Positions 51,620-60,413 of a stretch of 64,000 nt of DNA are shown piece after piece. The DNA is taken from positions 62,001 through 126,000 of the forward strand of contig WRLG01000002.1 of the NCBI GenBank assembly GCA_009777725.1, read 5' to 3'. Both the position numbers and the translations under genes were made by a program. The notes below the pieces were generated by a model. That model had not been told where the DNA came from, ran no database searches, and was given only the letters and a program-made list of their open reading frames with translations. Numbering within the stretch: the first letter of the stretch is position 1; each line of letters starts with the position of its first letter. Source of the DNA: Oscillospiraceae bacterium (GTDB taxonomy: Bacteria > Bacillota > Clostridia > Oscillospirales > Ruminococcaceae).

Positions 51620-52519
51620 TTGTTACCGATAGAAATGCAATGTGATTTTGATTTTGAAGATGTGAACGCTTTTATTGAAAAATGTGAAGCAAGCAACAAG
51701 CTTAATGCAAAAACTTTAAAGGCTTATGGATTCGACCTCAAAGAATATAGTGATTTTTCGGGCGGTATTCTCAATGTTGATTCTATATCAGATTATATAA
51801 AATATTTGCATGAAAAATTTACGCCCTCTACCGCACGAAGAAAATTAGTCAGTTTAAGATTGTTCACTAATCATCTTCTTGAAATCGGGATTATTGAGGA
51901 CAACCCTTTCAATAAAATGAATACTGTTGTTAAGATACCTCCATCCTATCCGCAAAGTGTGACCTCTGAAACAATACAAGAATTATTAGCGGCGGCAGAT
52001 AGCAATTACGAAAATGCTCCAACAGAATATCAAAAAAATGCCGCATTGAGAAACTTAGCTTTGTTAAAATTGATAGTTTCAACCGGGTTAAAAGTATCTG
52101 AGACAAGCAGGTTAAATATTGAAAATGTTGATTGGAAAAATAATATAATTACAACTACCGATTCTGCTAAACAAAAGCGAGCATTTAAAATAGACGATGA
52201 TGTTATGACTACCTTGAAAATTTATTATGAGAGGTTTAAACCTGAAATTGAACAAAATGAGTGCTTTTTCATAAACAGATTTAACAACCGCTTGTCGGAG
52301 CAATCTATAAGGTTTATGGTTAAAAAATATATTGCCGAAACCAATTACAGCGGTCATGTCACGCCGAAAATACTACGCCATTCGATTATAAAAATGCTAT
52401 TGGAAGATAATGAAGTCCGATATGTGCAAGGTTTTTCGGGGCATAAATCTGTAATAAGCACAGAGCGTTATGTGGAATTTTCTGATGAAATTGTTTATAC
52501 GGCAATAAAGTTAAAGTGA
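51620..52519 (+). CDS. Tyrosine recombinase with Arg-to-Lys change in box I
   Basis: A 299-residue XerC/D-like integrase. SAM-like N-terminal domain (residues 10-95), catalytic domain with STGLKVSETSRL (box I), HVTPKILRHS (box II), FSGHKSVISTERY (His/Tyr). The invariant box I Arg is Lys158, although Arg and His of box II and the Tyr are present. TTG start with GGAGGGAA upstream. It stands at the right end of the palindrome-bounded modules, so it is the best candidate for the enzyme that moved them; activity is uncertain because of Lys158. Confidence 0.85.
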   Translation: MLPIEMQCDFDFEDVNAFIEKCEASNKLNAKTLKAYGFDLKEYSDFSGGILNVDSISDYIKYLHEKFTPSTARRKLVSLRLFTNHLLEIGIIEDNPFNKMNTVVKIPPSYPQSVTSETIQELLAAADSNYENAPTEYQKNAALRNLALLKLIVSTGLKVSETSRLNIENVDWKNNIITTTDSAKQKRAFKIDDDVMTTLKIYYERFKPEIEQNECFFINRFNNRLSEQSIRFMVKKYIAETNYSGHVTPKILRHSIIKMLLEDNEVRYVQGFSGHKSVISTERYVEFSDEIVYTAIKLK

Positions 52520-52573
52520 AACGAGGAAATGAAATGCTATAACCTTAAATTAAGACTAAATCTAATGTTTTTT

Positions 52574-53395
52574 TCACAGTCCAAGTATTCTCACCTGTTT
52601 ATCATAAACTTTTCCCGACAAAACCTCATATGTAATTTCTTTTTCATGTTTAATAAAACTCTTTTTTTGAGAACAGAATCGAGCATAAACAGCTATATAA
52701 ACTCCAACACCCTCGTCAATTTTCCCTTTATTTTCCTTGAATTTATTGAGCTTATTACGAAATATTTCAAATTCTCCCGAACTTATAAATTCAATATCAA
52801 ATTTTGTTTTATTGCCTATCACTACCCTAACATAATTTCCAATGCGAAATAGGTGGGTTATTTTCCCAACAACGAGAACAATAATCTCATTTTCAATTCC
52901 GAAATTAATTTTTGTTTCCCACTTCTTGGCACTAAGTTCATTAATAAAAATGTCTCCAACTGTATATTTTTCGTTAATATTGTGAGATGGGTCATTAGAA
53001 CGACAAAATTGCAAAAGTTGATACAATGTGTTAATATTGACACTCGGTGCAAGAAGAGTAGTTTTTTCTGAATTGTCTATTTTCCTATTTCGATTGAGCT
53101 TATTTTCGTTATTGTCAATGCAAGTTAATTTTTCAAGCATAGTTTCAGGGTCAAAATCTCTTACAGTTGCCTTAACATAAGCTGGATTGAAAGAAGAAAC
53201 GAAATCACATCCCAGAACGTGGTCACTTTTCTTGATAGAGCTGAACTGTCCTTTTCCATCTACTTCACGATAATAAACTTTGACATTTTGCTTGCGACAT
53301 TCCTCATTATAACACAAATATCTATTTTTAATGTGAACGCCGTCCTTTGCATAAACATCACGCTTAAACTGAATATCATAAGCCCTGTTTGCCAT
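52574..53395 (-). CDS. Unknown protein with N-terminal cysteine pair
   Basis: A 273-residue protein on the opposite strand from its neighbours. The N-terminus (HIKNRYLCYNEECRKQNVKV) has a CxxxxC pattern that could bind metal, reminiscent of small zinc modules in DNA-interacting proteins; the rest is mixed and charged. ATG 53395 has AAGGTGG 5 bases upstream; a longer frame exists but reads through the divergent promoter gap. Divergent from the 53435 gene. I do not recognise a family. Confidence 0.6.
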   Translation of the reverse strand: MANRAYDIQFKRDVYAKDGVHIKNRYLCYNEECRKQNVKVYYREVDGKGQFSSIKKSDHVLGCDFVSSFNPAYVKATVRDFDPETMLEKLTCIDNNENKLNRNRKIDNSEKTTLLAPSVNINTLYQLLQFCRSNDPSHNINEKYTVGDIFINELSAKKWETKINFGIENEIIVLVVGKITHLFRIGNYVRVVIGNKTKFDIEFISSGEFEIFRNKLNKFKENKGKIDEGVGVYIAVYARFCSQKKSFIKHEKEITYEVLSGKVYDKQVRILGL

Positions 53396-53434
53396 AAATA
53401 CCACCTTATAAATTTTTTTGTTAGGAGAATCGTG

Positions 53435-53935
53435 ATGACACATCCATTAAGCATTGCCTTGAAACATCTTCTCGAAAACCCTGTTAAAGCTTGCAGTTTA
53501 TATCTTTTCGTAATTGATACCAAAACAGAACACATTGATTTTATACATTACGAAGATGACTGGGAGCGATATTATCTTGAAGGAGATATTGAATTTAGCT
53601 ATAAAAATAAATGGGAACAATTTTACAACAACAATTCAAAAAGACATTTATCCAGCAATAACTGCGAAACAGAATATGTCGAGCTTAGTTTAGAATATTT
53701 AACAGGTCAACGCCCGTTTTGCAAATGTGCCACAATTTTTGGGAAATCGACATTTGTATCTGAAAAAATAGCGTTTCCTCTCGCCCTTGAATTAACAAAA
53801 CAGAATCCGATTTTTGAAAATTTCTTTAATCTGTCAAAAATAGTACGCAAGGTTGAATTAGAAAAAACAGAAGACTTTACGATTCTGCTTAACGAATTAA
53901 AAGATATTGAAAACTACAGACAATTTTTAATTTGA
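53435..53935 (+). CDS. Unknown 166-residue protein
   Basis: A soluble protein starting HPLSIALKHLLENPVKACSL, with TTAGGAG 7 bases before the ATG (GTG 53432 is possible). No recognised motif. Its start is only about 40 bases from the divergent gene at 53395, so both share a short intergenic control region. Confidence 0.55.
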   Translation: MTHPLSIALKHLLENPVKACSLYLFVIDTKTEHIDFIHYEDDWERYYLEGDIEFSYKNKWEQFYNNNSKRHLSSNNCETEYVELSLEYLTGQRPFCKCATIFGKSTFVSEKIAFPLALELTKQNPIFENFFNLSKIVRKVELEKTEDFTILLNELKDIENYRQFLI

Positions 53936-54072
53936 TAATTCTTTTATTTAATTTTATCACAAACCAAAAAGAAAGTCAATATGTTAGGTCAAATAATCAA
54001 GGAATTAAAGCAAAATGCCTTGAAAGTTTTTATACGGCAATAAAATTAAAGCCAAAGAAAGGATAAGAAATC

Positions 54073-55221
54073 ATGAAAAAATTATTAAGTGTGACTTACT
54101 TTGATAAGCACGAGGAGAAAAATAAAACGGCATTTATCGGCGGCGATAATGTCAAAGAAATTGTTTGCTTTGACGAAAATGAGCCGCCCTATTGCGAAAT
54201 CACCCACAATGATAACAGGTTTGAGAGAATTTACAATATCTCTGAAACAACGCCGCTAACACCCGAAACTGCGGGTAAATACAATGAAACAAAATCGCCG
54301 GAGCTACCACCTGTTTCTGATGCTGTAAAGCAACTAACGAAAATGGCAAAGAACATTGATGCGAAAGATGAAAGTGAACCATCTCCTATACCTACGCCTG
54401 TCAAAAATTCAGGAAGCAACGCCAACAGCAACAAACCCAAAAATAAAAATAATATACTTCTTTATATCATGATATTAGTTGTATTACTTTTAGCCTTATC
54501 CTATGGTAACAATTTTTTGAAACAGATGAGCGGCGAGTCTTCTGATACAACTTATCATGCCGATTTTACACAACAACCCGAAGAATCAGGAACAACGTCC
54601 ACATCGCAAAACAACGCATTTGTTGACGAGTTTAGAGATAGCGGAATATCTGACGGCGATGTTGAAATTGACCTTGATAATACCGAAAATATCGGCGATA
54701 TAATAAAGCTTGATGTTTCTGATGTTGTCCTTAAATTTTCATCATTGCGAAACACGGAAACCCTTGAACAAATTAACGCAATATTCGGCGTGGACGGCGT
54801 TATAGATGCAATGGGCGGCACAAACGATTACATATGGCGGTTCAATGATACGACAATGGTTAAAGGCACAGCGAACGTAAGCGGGATATTCAGAGATTTG
54901 CACCTCGTTGTTTCCGATAATGATTTAAAAGACAGCTCCATTATGCCCGTAAGCGAAGCTGATTTAGCCGCATTAAAAGAAAAGGCTGAAACCACGGCTT
55001 TAACTTATGATGATTTTGAAGAGATTTGCGGCGTTGAGGGAACGATTATATCATTGACGAACGGCAGGGTAACATCTTGGGCTTGGATAGGTGATGAGAT
55101 TAAATTCAGAGTAAACCTAGGTAACGATGGCTTTTTAATCTCTTATGACGTTGAGTATGTTGTAAAAGAAACAGTCTCGCCAACTCGGACGGCTGAGGAA
55201 AACGCTACCGCCGAAGAGTGA
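54073..55221 (+). CDS. Single-pass membrane protein with duplicated extracellular domain
   Basis: A 382-residue protein. Residues 1-60 form a small soluble domain, followed by a Pro/Ser/Asn linker, one membrane helix (ILLYIMILVVLLLALSYG, about 127-145), and a C-terminal part with two similar halves (TLEQINAIFGVDGVIDAMGG and TYDDFEEICGVEGTIISLTN). The halves recall small BLIP/SmpA-like repeats, but this is only an impression. The AAAGGA ribosome binding site is well placed. Confidence 0.6.
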   Translation: MKKLLSVTYFDKHEEKNKTAFIGGDNVKEIVCFDENEPPYCEITHNDNRFERIYNISETTPLTPETAGKYNETKSPELPPVSDAVKQLTKMAKNIDAKDESEPSPIPTPVKNSGSNANSNKPKNKNNILLYIMILVVLLLALSYGNNFLKQMSGESSDTTYHADFTQQPEESGTTSTSQNNAFVDEFRDSGISDGDVEIDLDNTENIGDIIKLDVSDVVLKFSSLRNTETLEQINAIFGVDGVIDAMGGTNDYIWRFNDTTMVKGTANVSGIFRDLHLVVSDNDLKDSSIMPVSEADLAALKEKAETTALTYDDFEEICGVEGTIISLTNGRVTSWAWIGDEIKFRVNLGNDGFLISYDVEYVVKETVSPTRTAEENATAEE

Positions 55222-55248
55222 TGTAAAAAAGTTATGGGAGTGATATTC

Positions 55249-55635
55249 ATGGTCTGCATAAAATGCAAAAAGCCGTTTAACGCAGGGGAGAATGACTATG
55301 CTTGCTCTGAGTGCATAGAAAAACATTTAGAGCGTTACGGCGATGGCGGCGAAAATATTACAGCTAAAACCCGGCGTAAAAGTTTAAAGCGGATAGAACG
55401 GAGCATGAATAAACGAGAAAGCCAAGTGCTGATTGCTTTAGGCGTTCAACAACTGACCGCACAAGAAATAGCTGATGTTATGTTCAAAATGGGCTTTACT
55501 GCGGACAACAACCGTAACAATGCTAGTCCCCGATTGACAAGCCTTAAAGAACAAGAGCTTGTAGAAGTTATCGGCACAAGGGTTTGCGAAAAGACTAAAA
55601 GACAAGTGTCTGTTTGGCAAAAAATCGAAAAATAG
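55249..55635 (+). CDS. Zinc-ribbon plus winged-helix-like protein
   Basis: A 128-residue protein. Four cysteines at the N-terminus (CIKCKKPF and YACSECIEKH) form a zinc ribbon. The C-terminal half (VLIALGVQQLTAQEIADVMF; PRLTSLKEQELVEVIGTRVC) looks like a winged helix. ATG 55249 is preferred over ATG 55234 because GGGAGTG sits just before it. Likely a DNA-binding regulator. Confidence 0.6.
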   Translation: MVCIKCKKPFNAGENDYACSECIEKHLERYGDGGENITAKTRRKSLKRIERSMNKRESQVLIALGVQQLTAQEIADVMFKMGFTADNNRNNASPRLTSLKEQELVEVIGTRVCEKTKRQVSVWQKIEK

Positions 55636-55678
55636 CCACAGGAATAAAAATTTTATTTATATGAGGAGAATGATTATT

Positions 55679-55906
55679 ATGAATTATCTGAAAAACCGTT
55701 TTAAAATTATTTTGAGAAACACAGAACCGAGAATATGTTTAACCATACTCATTGGATTTTTTTGTGTGTTCTTTATTGCTTTTATTTTCTCACCTCGTGA
55801 ATCTCGTGAATTTATGCCAATCTTGATTTCAGCTTTAGTTACATTCTTAGGTGTTTTAGCGTTATTAATACTTGCTCCCGCGTTTGAGGAAGATGATAAA
55901 AAATAA
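55679..55906 (+). CDS. Small membrane protein
   Basis: A 75-residue protein with two hydrophobic stretches (ICLTILIGFFCVFFIAFIFS and PILISALVTFLGVLALLILA). Of three in-frame ATGs, 55679 best fits the GAGGAGA site at 55663-55669. Unknown function. Confidence 0.5.
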   Translation: MNYLKNRFKIILRNTEPRICLTILIGFFCVFFIAFIFSPRESREFMPILISALVTFLGVLALLILAPAFEEDDKK

Positions 55907-55922
55907 TATTGAGGTTATAGTT

Positions 55923-56570
55923 ATGTTGCAATTTTATAATAGTGAAACAATAGGAACAGCAAAATGCCGTCTTTGCGGAGATGTTGCTATTAATGACGTT
56001 GAAACAGCGTATGCAGACGTGATAAATAAAGTTTGCTCTCGTTGCGGTTACGACTACATTTCCTATAATGCAAATGAATTATTATCTTACAGAAAAAGCG
56101 AATTAATAAACCGACTGTTGCGAATAATGAAAATTCAAATACCGTGGAGGGTTCAAGGATATACGGAAAAGAAAATTGTCAGATTTTGCAAAAGAAGATT
56201 TACCAAAAATCAAGTAATCTCTGAAATCATGAAACTTGAAAATGGAGTAAGAACAGGCGATACTATTTGGGATTGCCTTTATCACGCATATGACTATAAA
56301 ACTGCAAAAAAAGAAACGAAAAAATCCGTTCGTAAATTTATTCGGCTTACAGCTGAACAGCAAAAATATTTTCTCGCAGAACATTTAGAATATTTTACTC
56401 CCGAAAAATTAGAGGACTTTAGCCCCGAACAATTAATAAGCATTAACGAACAATTAAAAGATGAAAGAAAATATAACAACTATAAAACAACTTTTGTTAA
56501 AACGGAAATCGTTGACGGAATTAAATACTTCAAATATAAATGCGTAAAAAAGAGAAAGCGTATTATGTAA
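55923..56570 (+). CDS. Unknown protein with cysteine pairs
   Basis: A 215-residue protein. CRLCGD and CSRCGY near the N-terminus form a four-Cys zinc site. The C-terminal part is Lys/Arg-rich, and a helical repeat TPEKLEDFSPEQLISINEQL lies near residue 160. It could bind nucleic acid. No family recognised. Confidence 0.55.
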   Translation: MLQFYNSETIGTAKCRLCGDVAINDVETAYADVINKVCSRCGYDYISYNANELLSYRKSELINRLLRIMKIQIPWRVQGYTEKKIVRFCKRRFTKNQVISEIMKLENGVRTGDTIWDCLYHAYDYKTAKKETKKSVRKFIRLTAEQQKYFLAEHLEYFTPEKLEDFSPEQLISINEQLKDERKYNNYKTTFVKTEIVDGIKYFKYKCVKKRKRIM

Positions 56571-56603
56571 TTAAAGAACAAATCAAGAAAGAAGCGTGTA
56601 AAA

Positions 56604-57590
56604 ATGCTTATCGGATTACACGATGCTGAATATGACCATATGCCTAATAAAGAATTTCCGAATTATGCACTCATGAAAATTTCGGCATGGCACAAATCGC
56701 AAGGTGATAAAGTTGAATTATTTACTCCCACGAATCCCGAATATGGTGAACAACAAACAATGTTTGAAACAGAATACCCCATGAAACGAAACGCATATTT
56801 TTATGACTATGACAAAATATATTCAAGCAAAGTTTTTGACTTCACTCCCGAAAATAAGTTTTTGCCCGAACATACTGTTAAGGGCGGCACAGGCTATGGA
56901 ATTTACAACGAACTGCCGATTGAAATTGACAAAATGTTTCCCGATTACAGCATATATCCAAACTGCGATTACGCTATAGGTTTTCTTACAAGAGGTTGCG
57001 TTAATAATTGTTCATGGTGTGTAGTGCCGCCGAAAGAGGGTAAGATTTATTCGTATCGTAAATGGCAAGATGTTGTGAGAAATGATACGGACAAGCTTTT
57101 GCTTATGGATAATAATATACTCGCTTGCGATTACGGCATTTCGCAACTTGCGGAATTATCGCAGACAGATTACAAAATAGATATTAATCAAGGCATGGAT
57201 ATTAGATTGCTGACAGATGAGATATGCAAGATTCTCAAAAAGATTAAATGGATTAAATACATAAGATTTTCTTGCGACCGCTCCGAGCAATTGCCTTACT
57301 TTGAAAAAATGGTTGAGATGTTTGATAAATATAAAATATCAAAATCAAAAGTTTTTATTTATCTGCTTGTTCAGAAAGATTTAGACGAAGCTGATTACAG
57401 AGTGCAATCCCTTAAAAAAATGTACAGGTCTTTTAATCTGTCGGCACAAGCCGAACGAAACGAAGCTAAAGGCATTATCCCCAGCGAAGTGCAACTGACG
57501 TTTGCCCAAAGATATGTTTACAGCAGAACTTATAAAAACGAAACATGGGTTGAATATTGCAAAAGACACCATATAAAAAATTATAAATAA
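56604..57590 (+). CDS. Phage/element-type radical SAM protein
   Basis: A 328-residue protein. RGCVNNCSWCVVPPKEG (CxxxCxxC) near residue 135 binds the catalytic Fe-S cluster; LLLMDNNILACDYGISQL and INQGMDIRLLTDE fit a radical SAM barrel. The N-terminus (LIGLHDAEYDHMPNKEFPNY) is like proteins in Gram-positive phages and conjugative elements that begin with a B12-binding-like fold. Substrate unknown. The ribosome binding site is weak. Confidence 0.78.
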   Translation: MLIGLHDAEYDHMPNKEFPNYALMKISAWHKSQGDKVELFTPTNPEYGEQQTMFETEYPMKRNAYFYDYDKIYSSKVFDFTPENKFLPEHTVKGGTGYGIYNELPIEIDKMFPDYSIYPNCDYAIGFLTRGCVNNCSWCVVPPKEGKIYSYRKWQDVVRNDTDKLLLMDNNILACDYGISQLAELSQTDYKIDINQGMDIRLLTDEICKILKKIKWIKYIRFSCDRSEQLPYFEKMVEMFDKYKISKSKVFIYLLVQKDLDEADYRVQSLKKMYRSFNLSAQAERNEAKGIIPSEVQLTFAQRYVYSRTYKNETWVEYCKRHHIKNYK

Positions 57591-57608
57591 CATGAAAGGG
57601 TGAGTTTT

Positions 57609-58220
57609 ATGTCAACACATACAAATCGCAATGGAGACAACTGCTATAAAATAGAACACTCAAACTATTATCAGAAGACTGGTAACATCCTAGAACCTAA
57701 CAACAAATCCGGATGGGTGTCAAGTGCTTTTCAAAACCCTAAAACAATTAATGAAAATGCAATACCTCTCGATGTCAAGCTTAATATTCGAGTTGTAGGT
57801 CACAATGATATTGATACGTCTTATTTTATTGATTGGTTTTTTAAAACAATACCGAACTACACTCATCATTCAGAGTTTGAGCCTTACAGTATTAAAACTA
57901 GCCCCACCAATAGCGTGTACGGATATTTTAATATTGACGGCAATCTTGATGGAATTATTAGAGTAGGTGTCAGCTATGATGATGTTCATATGGTTGCATA
58001 TTTCTTTATTAACCCCAACGCTACTAACCCAAAAATAGGTGCATACCTTTGGCAATATGTTATTGAGCGTTATGGAAACAAAAATCTGATAATATATGTT
58101 CGTGCCAACGATAAACCTGCAATTAAACTGTATAAAAGTTATGGGTTTAAATTTCTTTATAAAACGGCAATAACCATAGACGAGATTGGAGAGTGCCGTT
58201 TAATGGAAAGGAAAGGATAG
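57609..58220 (+). CDS. GNAT-like acetyltransferase
   Basis: A 203-residue protein. The C-terminal half has the GNAT pattern (YVRANDKPAIKLYKSYGFKF), the conserved late segment of acetyl-CoA-dependent acetyltransferases. The N-terminal 60 residues are polar and unassigned. AAAGGGTGAG precedes ATG 57609. Substrate unknown. Confidence 0.65.
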   Translation: MSTHTNRNGDNCYKIEHSNYYQKTGNILEPNNKSGWVSSAFQNPKTINENAIPLDVKLNIRVVGHNDIDTSYFIDWFFKTIPNYTHHSEFEPYSIKTSPTNSVYGYFNIDGNLDGIIRVGVSYDDVHMVAYFFINPNATNPKIGAYLWQYVIERYGNKNLIIYVRANDKPAIKLYKSYGFKFLYKTAITIDEIGECRLMERKG

Positions 58221-58305
58221 AAGTGGCAAGCTTAAAGTCAAAGACATAATATTTACGGCTCTATACTCTTAGAGTAAAAAAATAAATTAACGGAGGTAAC
58301 ACAAA

Positions 58306-58458
58306 ATGAAAAACAGGAAATGGAAAATTAGCCCGATACTTATCGCTTGCATTGTTGTTGCATTAATATTTATACTTTTCAATTTTTTCGCAAACAACGA
58401 AGCAGAAGCGGCTTATGTAACAACAGAATCGACTGTTAACGAAAGTGATATGACATAA
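58306..58458 (+). CDS. 50-residue membrane or exported peptide
   Basis: CGGAGG lies 8 bases before the ATG. A basic start, one hydrophobic helix (PILIACIVVALIFILFNFFA) and a short acidic tail. Type II anchor or signal-like. Unknown function. Confidence 0.5.
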   Translation: MKNRKWKISPILIACIVVALIFILFNFFANNEAEAAYVTTESTVNESDMT

Positions 58459-58481
58459 TTTAAGCTCTTGTAAATACTTCC

Positions 58482-58519
58482 CCCGCACTTAAAAAATTAT
58501 AATAAATTTAAAGTGCGGG
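58482..58519. terminator. Hairpin between small genes, possible bidirectional terminator
   Basis: CCCGCACTTAAA and TTTAAAGTGCGGG pair over 12 bases. The T-run is poor, so it may be a weak terminator or a protein-binding palindrome. Confidence 0.45.
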
Positions 58520-58569
58520 ATTAGTGTTTGCAACATATTTTTTATCAAATATTAATAAGGGTGAGTGTA

Positions 58570-58776
58570 ATGAAAATAAAAACTAACGCCTTGAAAGCGG
58601 CAATGAAAAACAAAGGCTACACACACGAGCAAATAGCAACACACTTAAAAATGTCAAGGCAAAATTTTGAGCTTATATTAAACAATAAATCAAAATCTTC
58701 ATTCGATGTGATTCAATATAAAAAAATGATAAAAATTCTTGATATTAAAGATGAAAGCATTTTATTTGAAGAATAA
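58570..58776 (+). CDS. Small helix-turn-helix protein
   Basis: A 68-residue XRE-like protein (NKGYTHEQIATHLKMSRQNF). AAGGGTGAG lies before ATG 58570. Likely a local regulator of the mobilization region. Confidence 0.7.
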   Translation: MKIKTNALKAAMKNKGYTHEQIATHLKMSRQNFELILNNKSKSSFDVIQYKKMIKILDIKDESILFEE

Positions 58777-58797
58777 ATTTATAAGGCAGGTAATCTT

Positions 58798-59118
58798 ATG
58801 ATATATTCACCCGACCAAATTGCAAAAGCATACAACACTAATTTAGTTGATTATTTTAAAACTAAAGGCTATGCTTGCAAAATCGAAAATAGCAATAGCA
58901 CCCGCATTAAAGGATTCGGCGGTCTTATTGTTAGAAATGATAATTCATTTTATTGCTTTTCCAATAATGCAATCAGCGGCAACAATCCGATTAAATGCTT
59001 GCAGGGTTTATTTAATATGTCATTCCCGCAAGCAGTTAGAGAATTAATAAACGAAGAGCCGTTGTTAGAAAACACGCCCGGTTATACATATAATAAAAAT
59101 TCTAACTCGAACGTATGA
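58798..59118 (+). pseudogene. N-terminal part of a DUF3991/TOPRIM primase-like gene
   Basis: A 106-residue ORF resembling the N-terminus of primase-like proteins of mobile elements (IYSPDQIAKAYNTNLVDYFK; FGGLIVRNDNSFYCFSNNAI). Normally DUF3991 and TOPRIM regions follow in one protein of about 330 residues. Here a TGA at 59116-59118 ends it and the DUF3991 part is missing. Confidence 0.6.
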
Positions 59119-59122
59119 TAGC

Positions 59123-59524
59123 GTGTTCACGATTGCCAAAGGTGAAGAGACCGATACGGCATACATTTTTGAAAGTGCAATAGATGCAATAAGCTTCATT
59201 CAGCTTCATCCCAAAATTGAACACGGCAAATTTATTTCAATGGCAGGGCTGAAAGATTTTGCGGTTAAGCGGTTATCCGATGAAAAACTTAGGATTATTT
59301 CTTGCGTGGATAACGATAAAGCGGGGAATGATTTTAACAAACGGCAACTTGATAATCCTAACATTAAAGCTTTTACGGTCAACGAAGAATGTAAAAATAA
59401 TAACGCTAAAGACTTCAATGAGCTTTTAACAAAAAGAAAAGCTGAACAAAAAATGGAGCAATCAAGCAATGATTCTCAACCTCAACCAGATTTGTCTAAA
59501 AAATCTTATTACGAGGGACGATAA
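59123..59524 (+). pseudogene. TOPRIM part of the primase-like gene
   Basis: A 133-residue ORF from GTG 59123 with TOPRIM features: IFESAIDAISFIQL (Glu) and ISCVDNDKAGNDF (DxD). It begins 4 bases after the preceding stop and in a different frame, so the two pieces are the ends of one gene with its middle deleted. The TOPRIM piece alone may still be made. Confidence 0.65.
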
Positions 59525-59538
59525 AATCCAACTTAATA

Positions 59539-60368
59539 TTGTTACTATTCTGTGAACATAAATTTTTATTAACTGCTTAAAAAACAAAATTTCAAAAATT
59601 AAACCAAGGGCAACACAAATATAATTGTTACTAATTAATGAACACTAACTTTAACATTCGATAAAAGCATTTGTAAAATTCTAATTTTGCAAAAATACCA
59701 GCGACCAAAATTTAAGTGTCCTAAACGGCAAAGGCAATTTTTTACCTCAATTTCCGCTTAACTTGCCAACTAAAATAAGCTGTCCTTTTCTCCCAAAAGT
59801 TGAACGTAATCCCTTTTTCTTTTCCCTATAAACTCCTTACTACCCCCTACATCTAAGCCCTAAACAAACCCTCATAAAGTCCCACTTTTGCGGACGGGGG
59901 TCTACGGGCAAGAGAGCGAATCTCCTCAAACTTGTTTAAACGTGCCAACTACAGCAGAATAGCAAGCATAGATAGGGTATCCCCCTATCCACTTCGCCCT
60001 ATCGGGCTTGCCCTGCGGGTGCTTGCAAGGGGCTTTGCCCCTTGACCCCTCTAGCGGGGCTACGCCCCACTACGCTCCCGCCCTGCGGGGCGAGAGCGGC
60101 TTCTGCGGAAGCGGGGCTTTGGGTGCCGCTCCTATCGTCAATATGAGTGTCCTTGCGAAATAGCCAAAGATACACGTAATTTATTAACGGCATTATTGTG
60201 GTTGATTTTTCTGAAAAAGTTATATGGGTATGAAGTTATTGGTTGATAAATAAAAAATTATATTGTTACTAATTTATGAACTCAATCGTTAGCGTAAAGA
60301 TATTTTTGAAAGTTTGCAAAATATTTAATGCGAAGATAAGAAAAATATATGTTGCTATTTTATGAACA
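59539..60368 (+). repeat. Four 20-bp iteron-like repeats in two pairs
   Basis: In an 890-base gap with no gene, copies of TTGTTACTAATTTATGAACA occur at 59539-59558, 59625-59644, 60263-60282 and 60349-60368, each differing at 1-4 bases. Members of each pair are exactly 86 bases apart (about eight helical turns), and the pairs are 724 bases apart. They flank the GC-rich hairpin cluster, so they may bind a replication or mobilization protein. Confidence 0.75.
59960..60130. other. GC-rich hairpin cluster, candidate oriT
   Basis: Stands out against AT-rich surroundings. Inverted repeats include ATAGGG/CCCTAT (59971-59989), CAAGGGGC-TTT-GCCCCTTG (60026-60044), GGGGC-TAC-GCCCC (60056-60068) and CGCTC...GAGCG arms (60072-60098). 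It lies upstream of mobC and the relaxase gene, the usual place for an origin of transfer. The nick site is not identifiable by eye. Confidence 0.5.
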
Positions 60369-60413
60369 TAACAGCACTGTTACTTAAAGTAAATTTAATC
60401 GGAGGTTTTTACA

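Noticed and set aside
41924-52519. Classical integron
   Set aside because: The recombinase lacks an IntI-specific insert that I can recognise, and the palindromes are far shorter than attC sites and lack their bulged structure.
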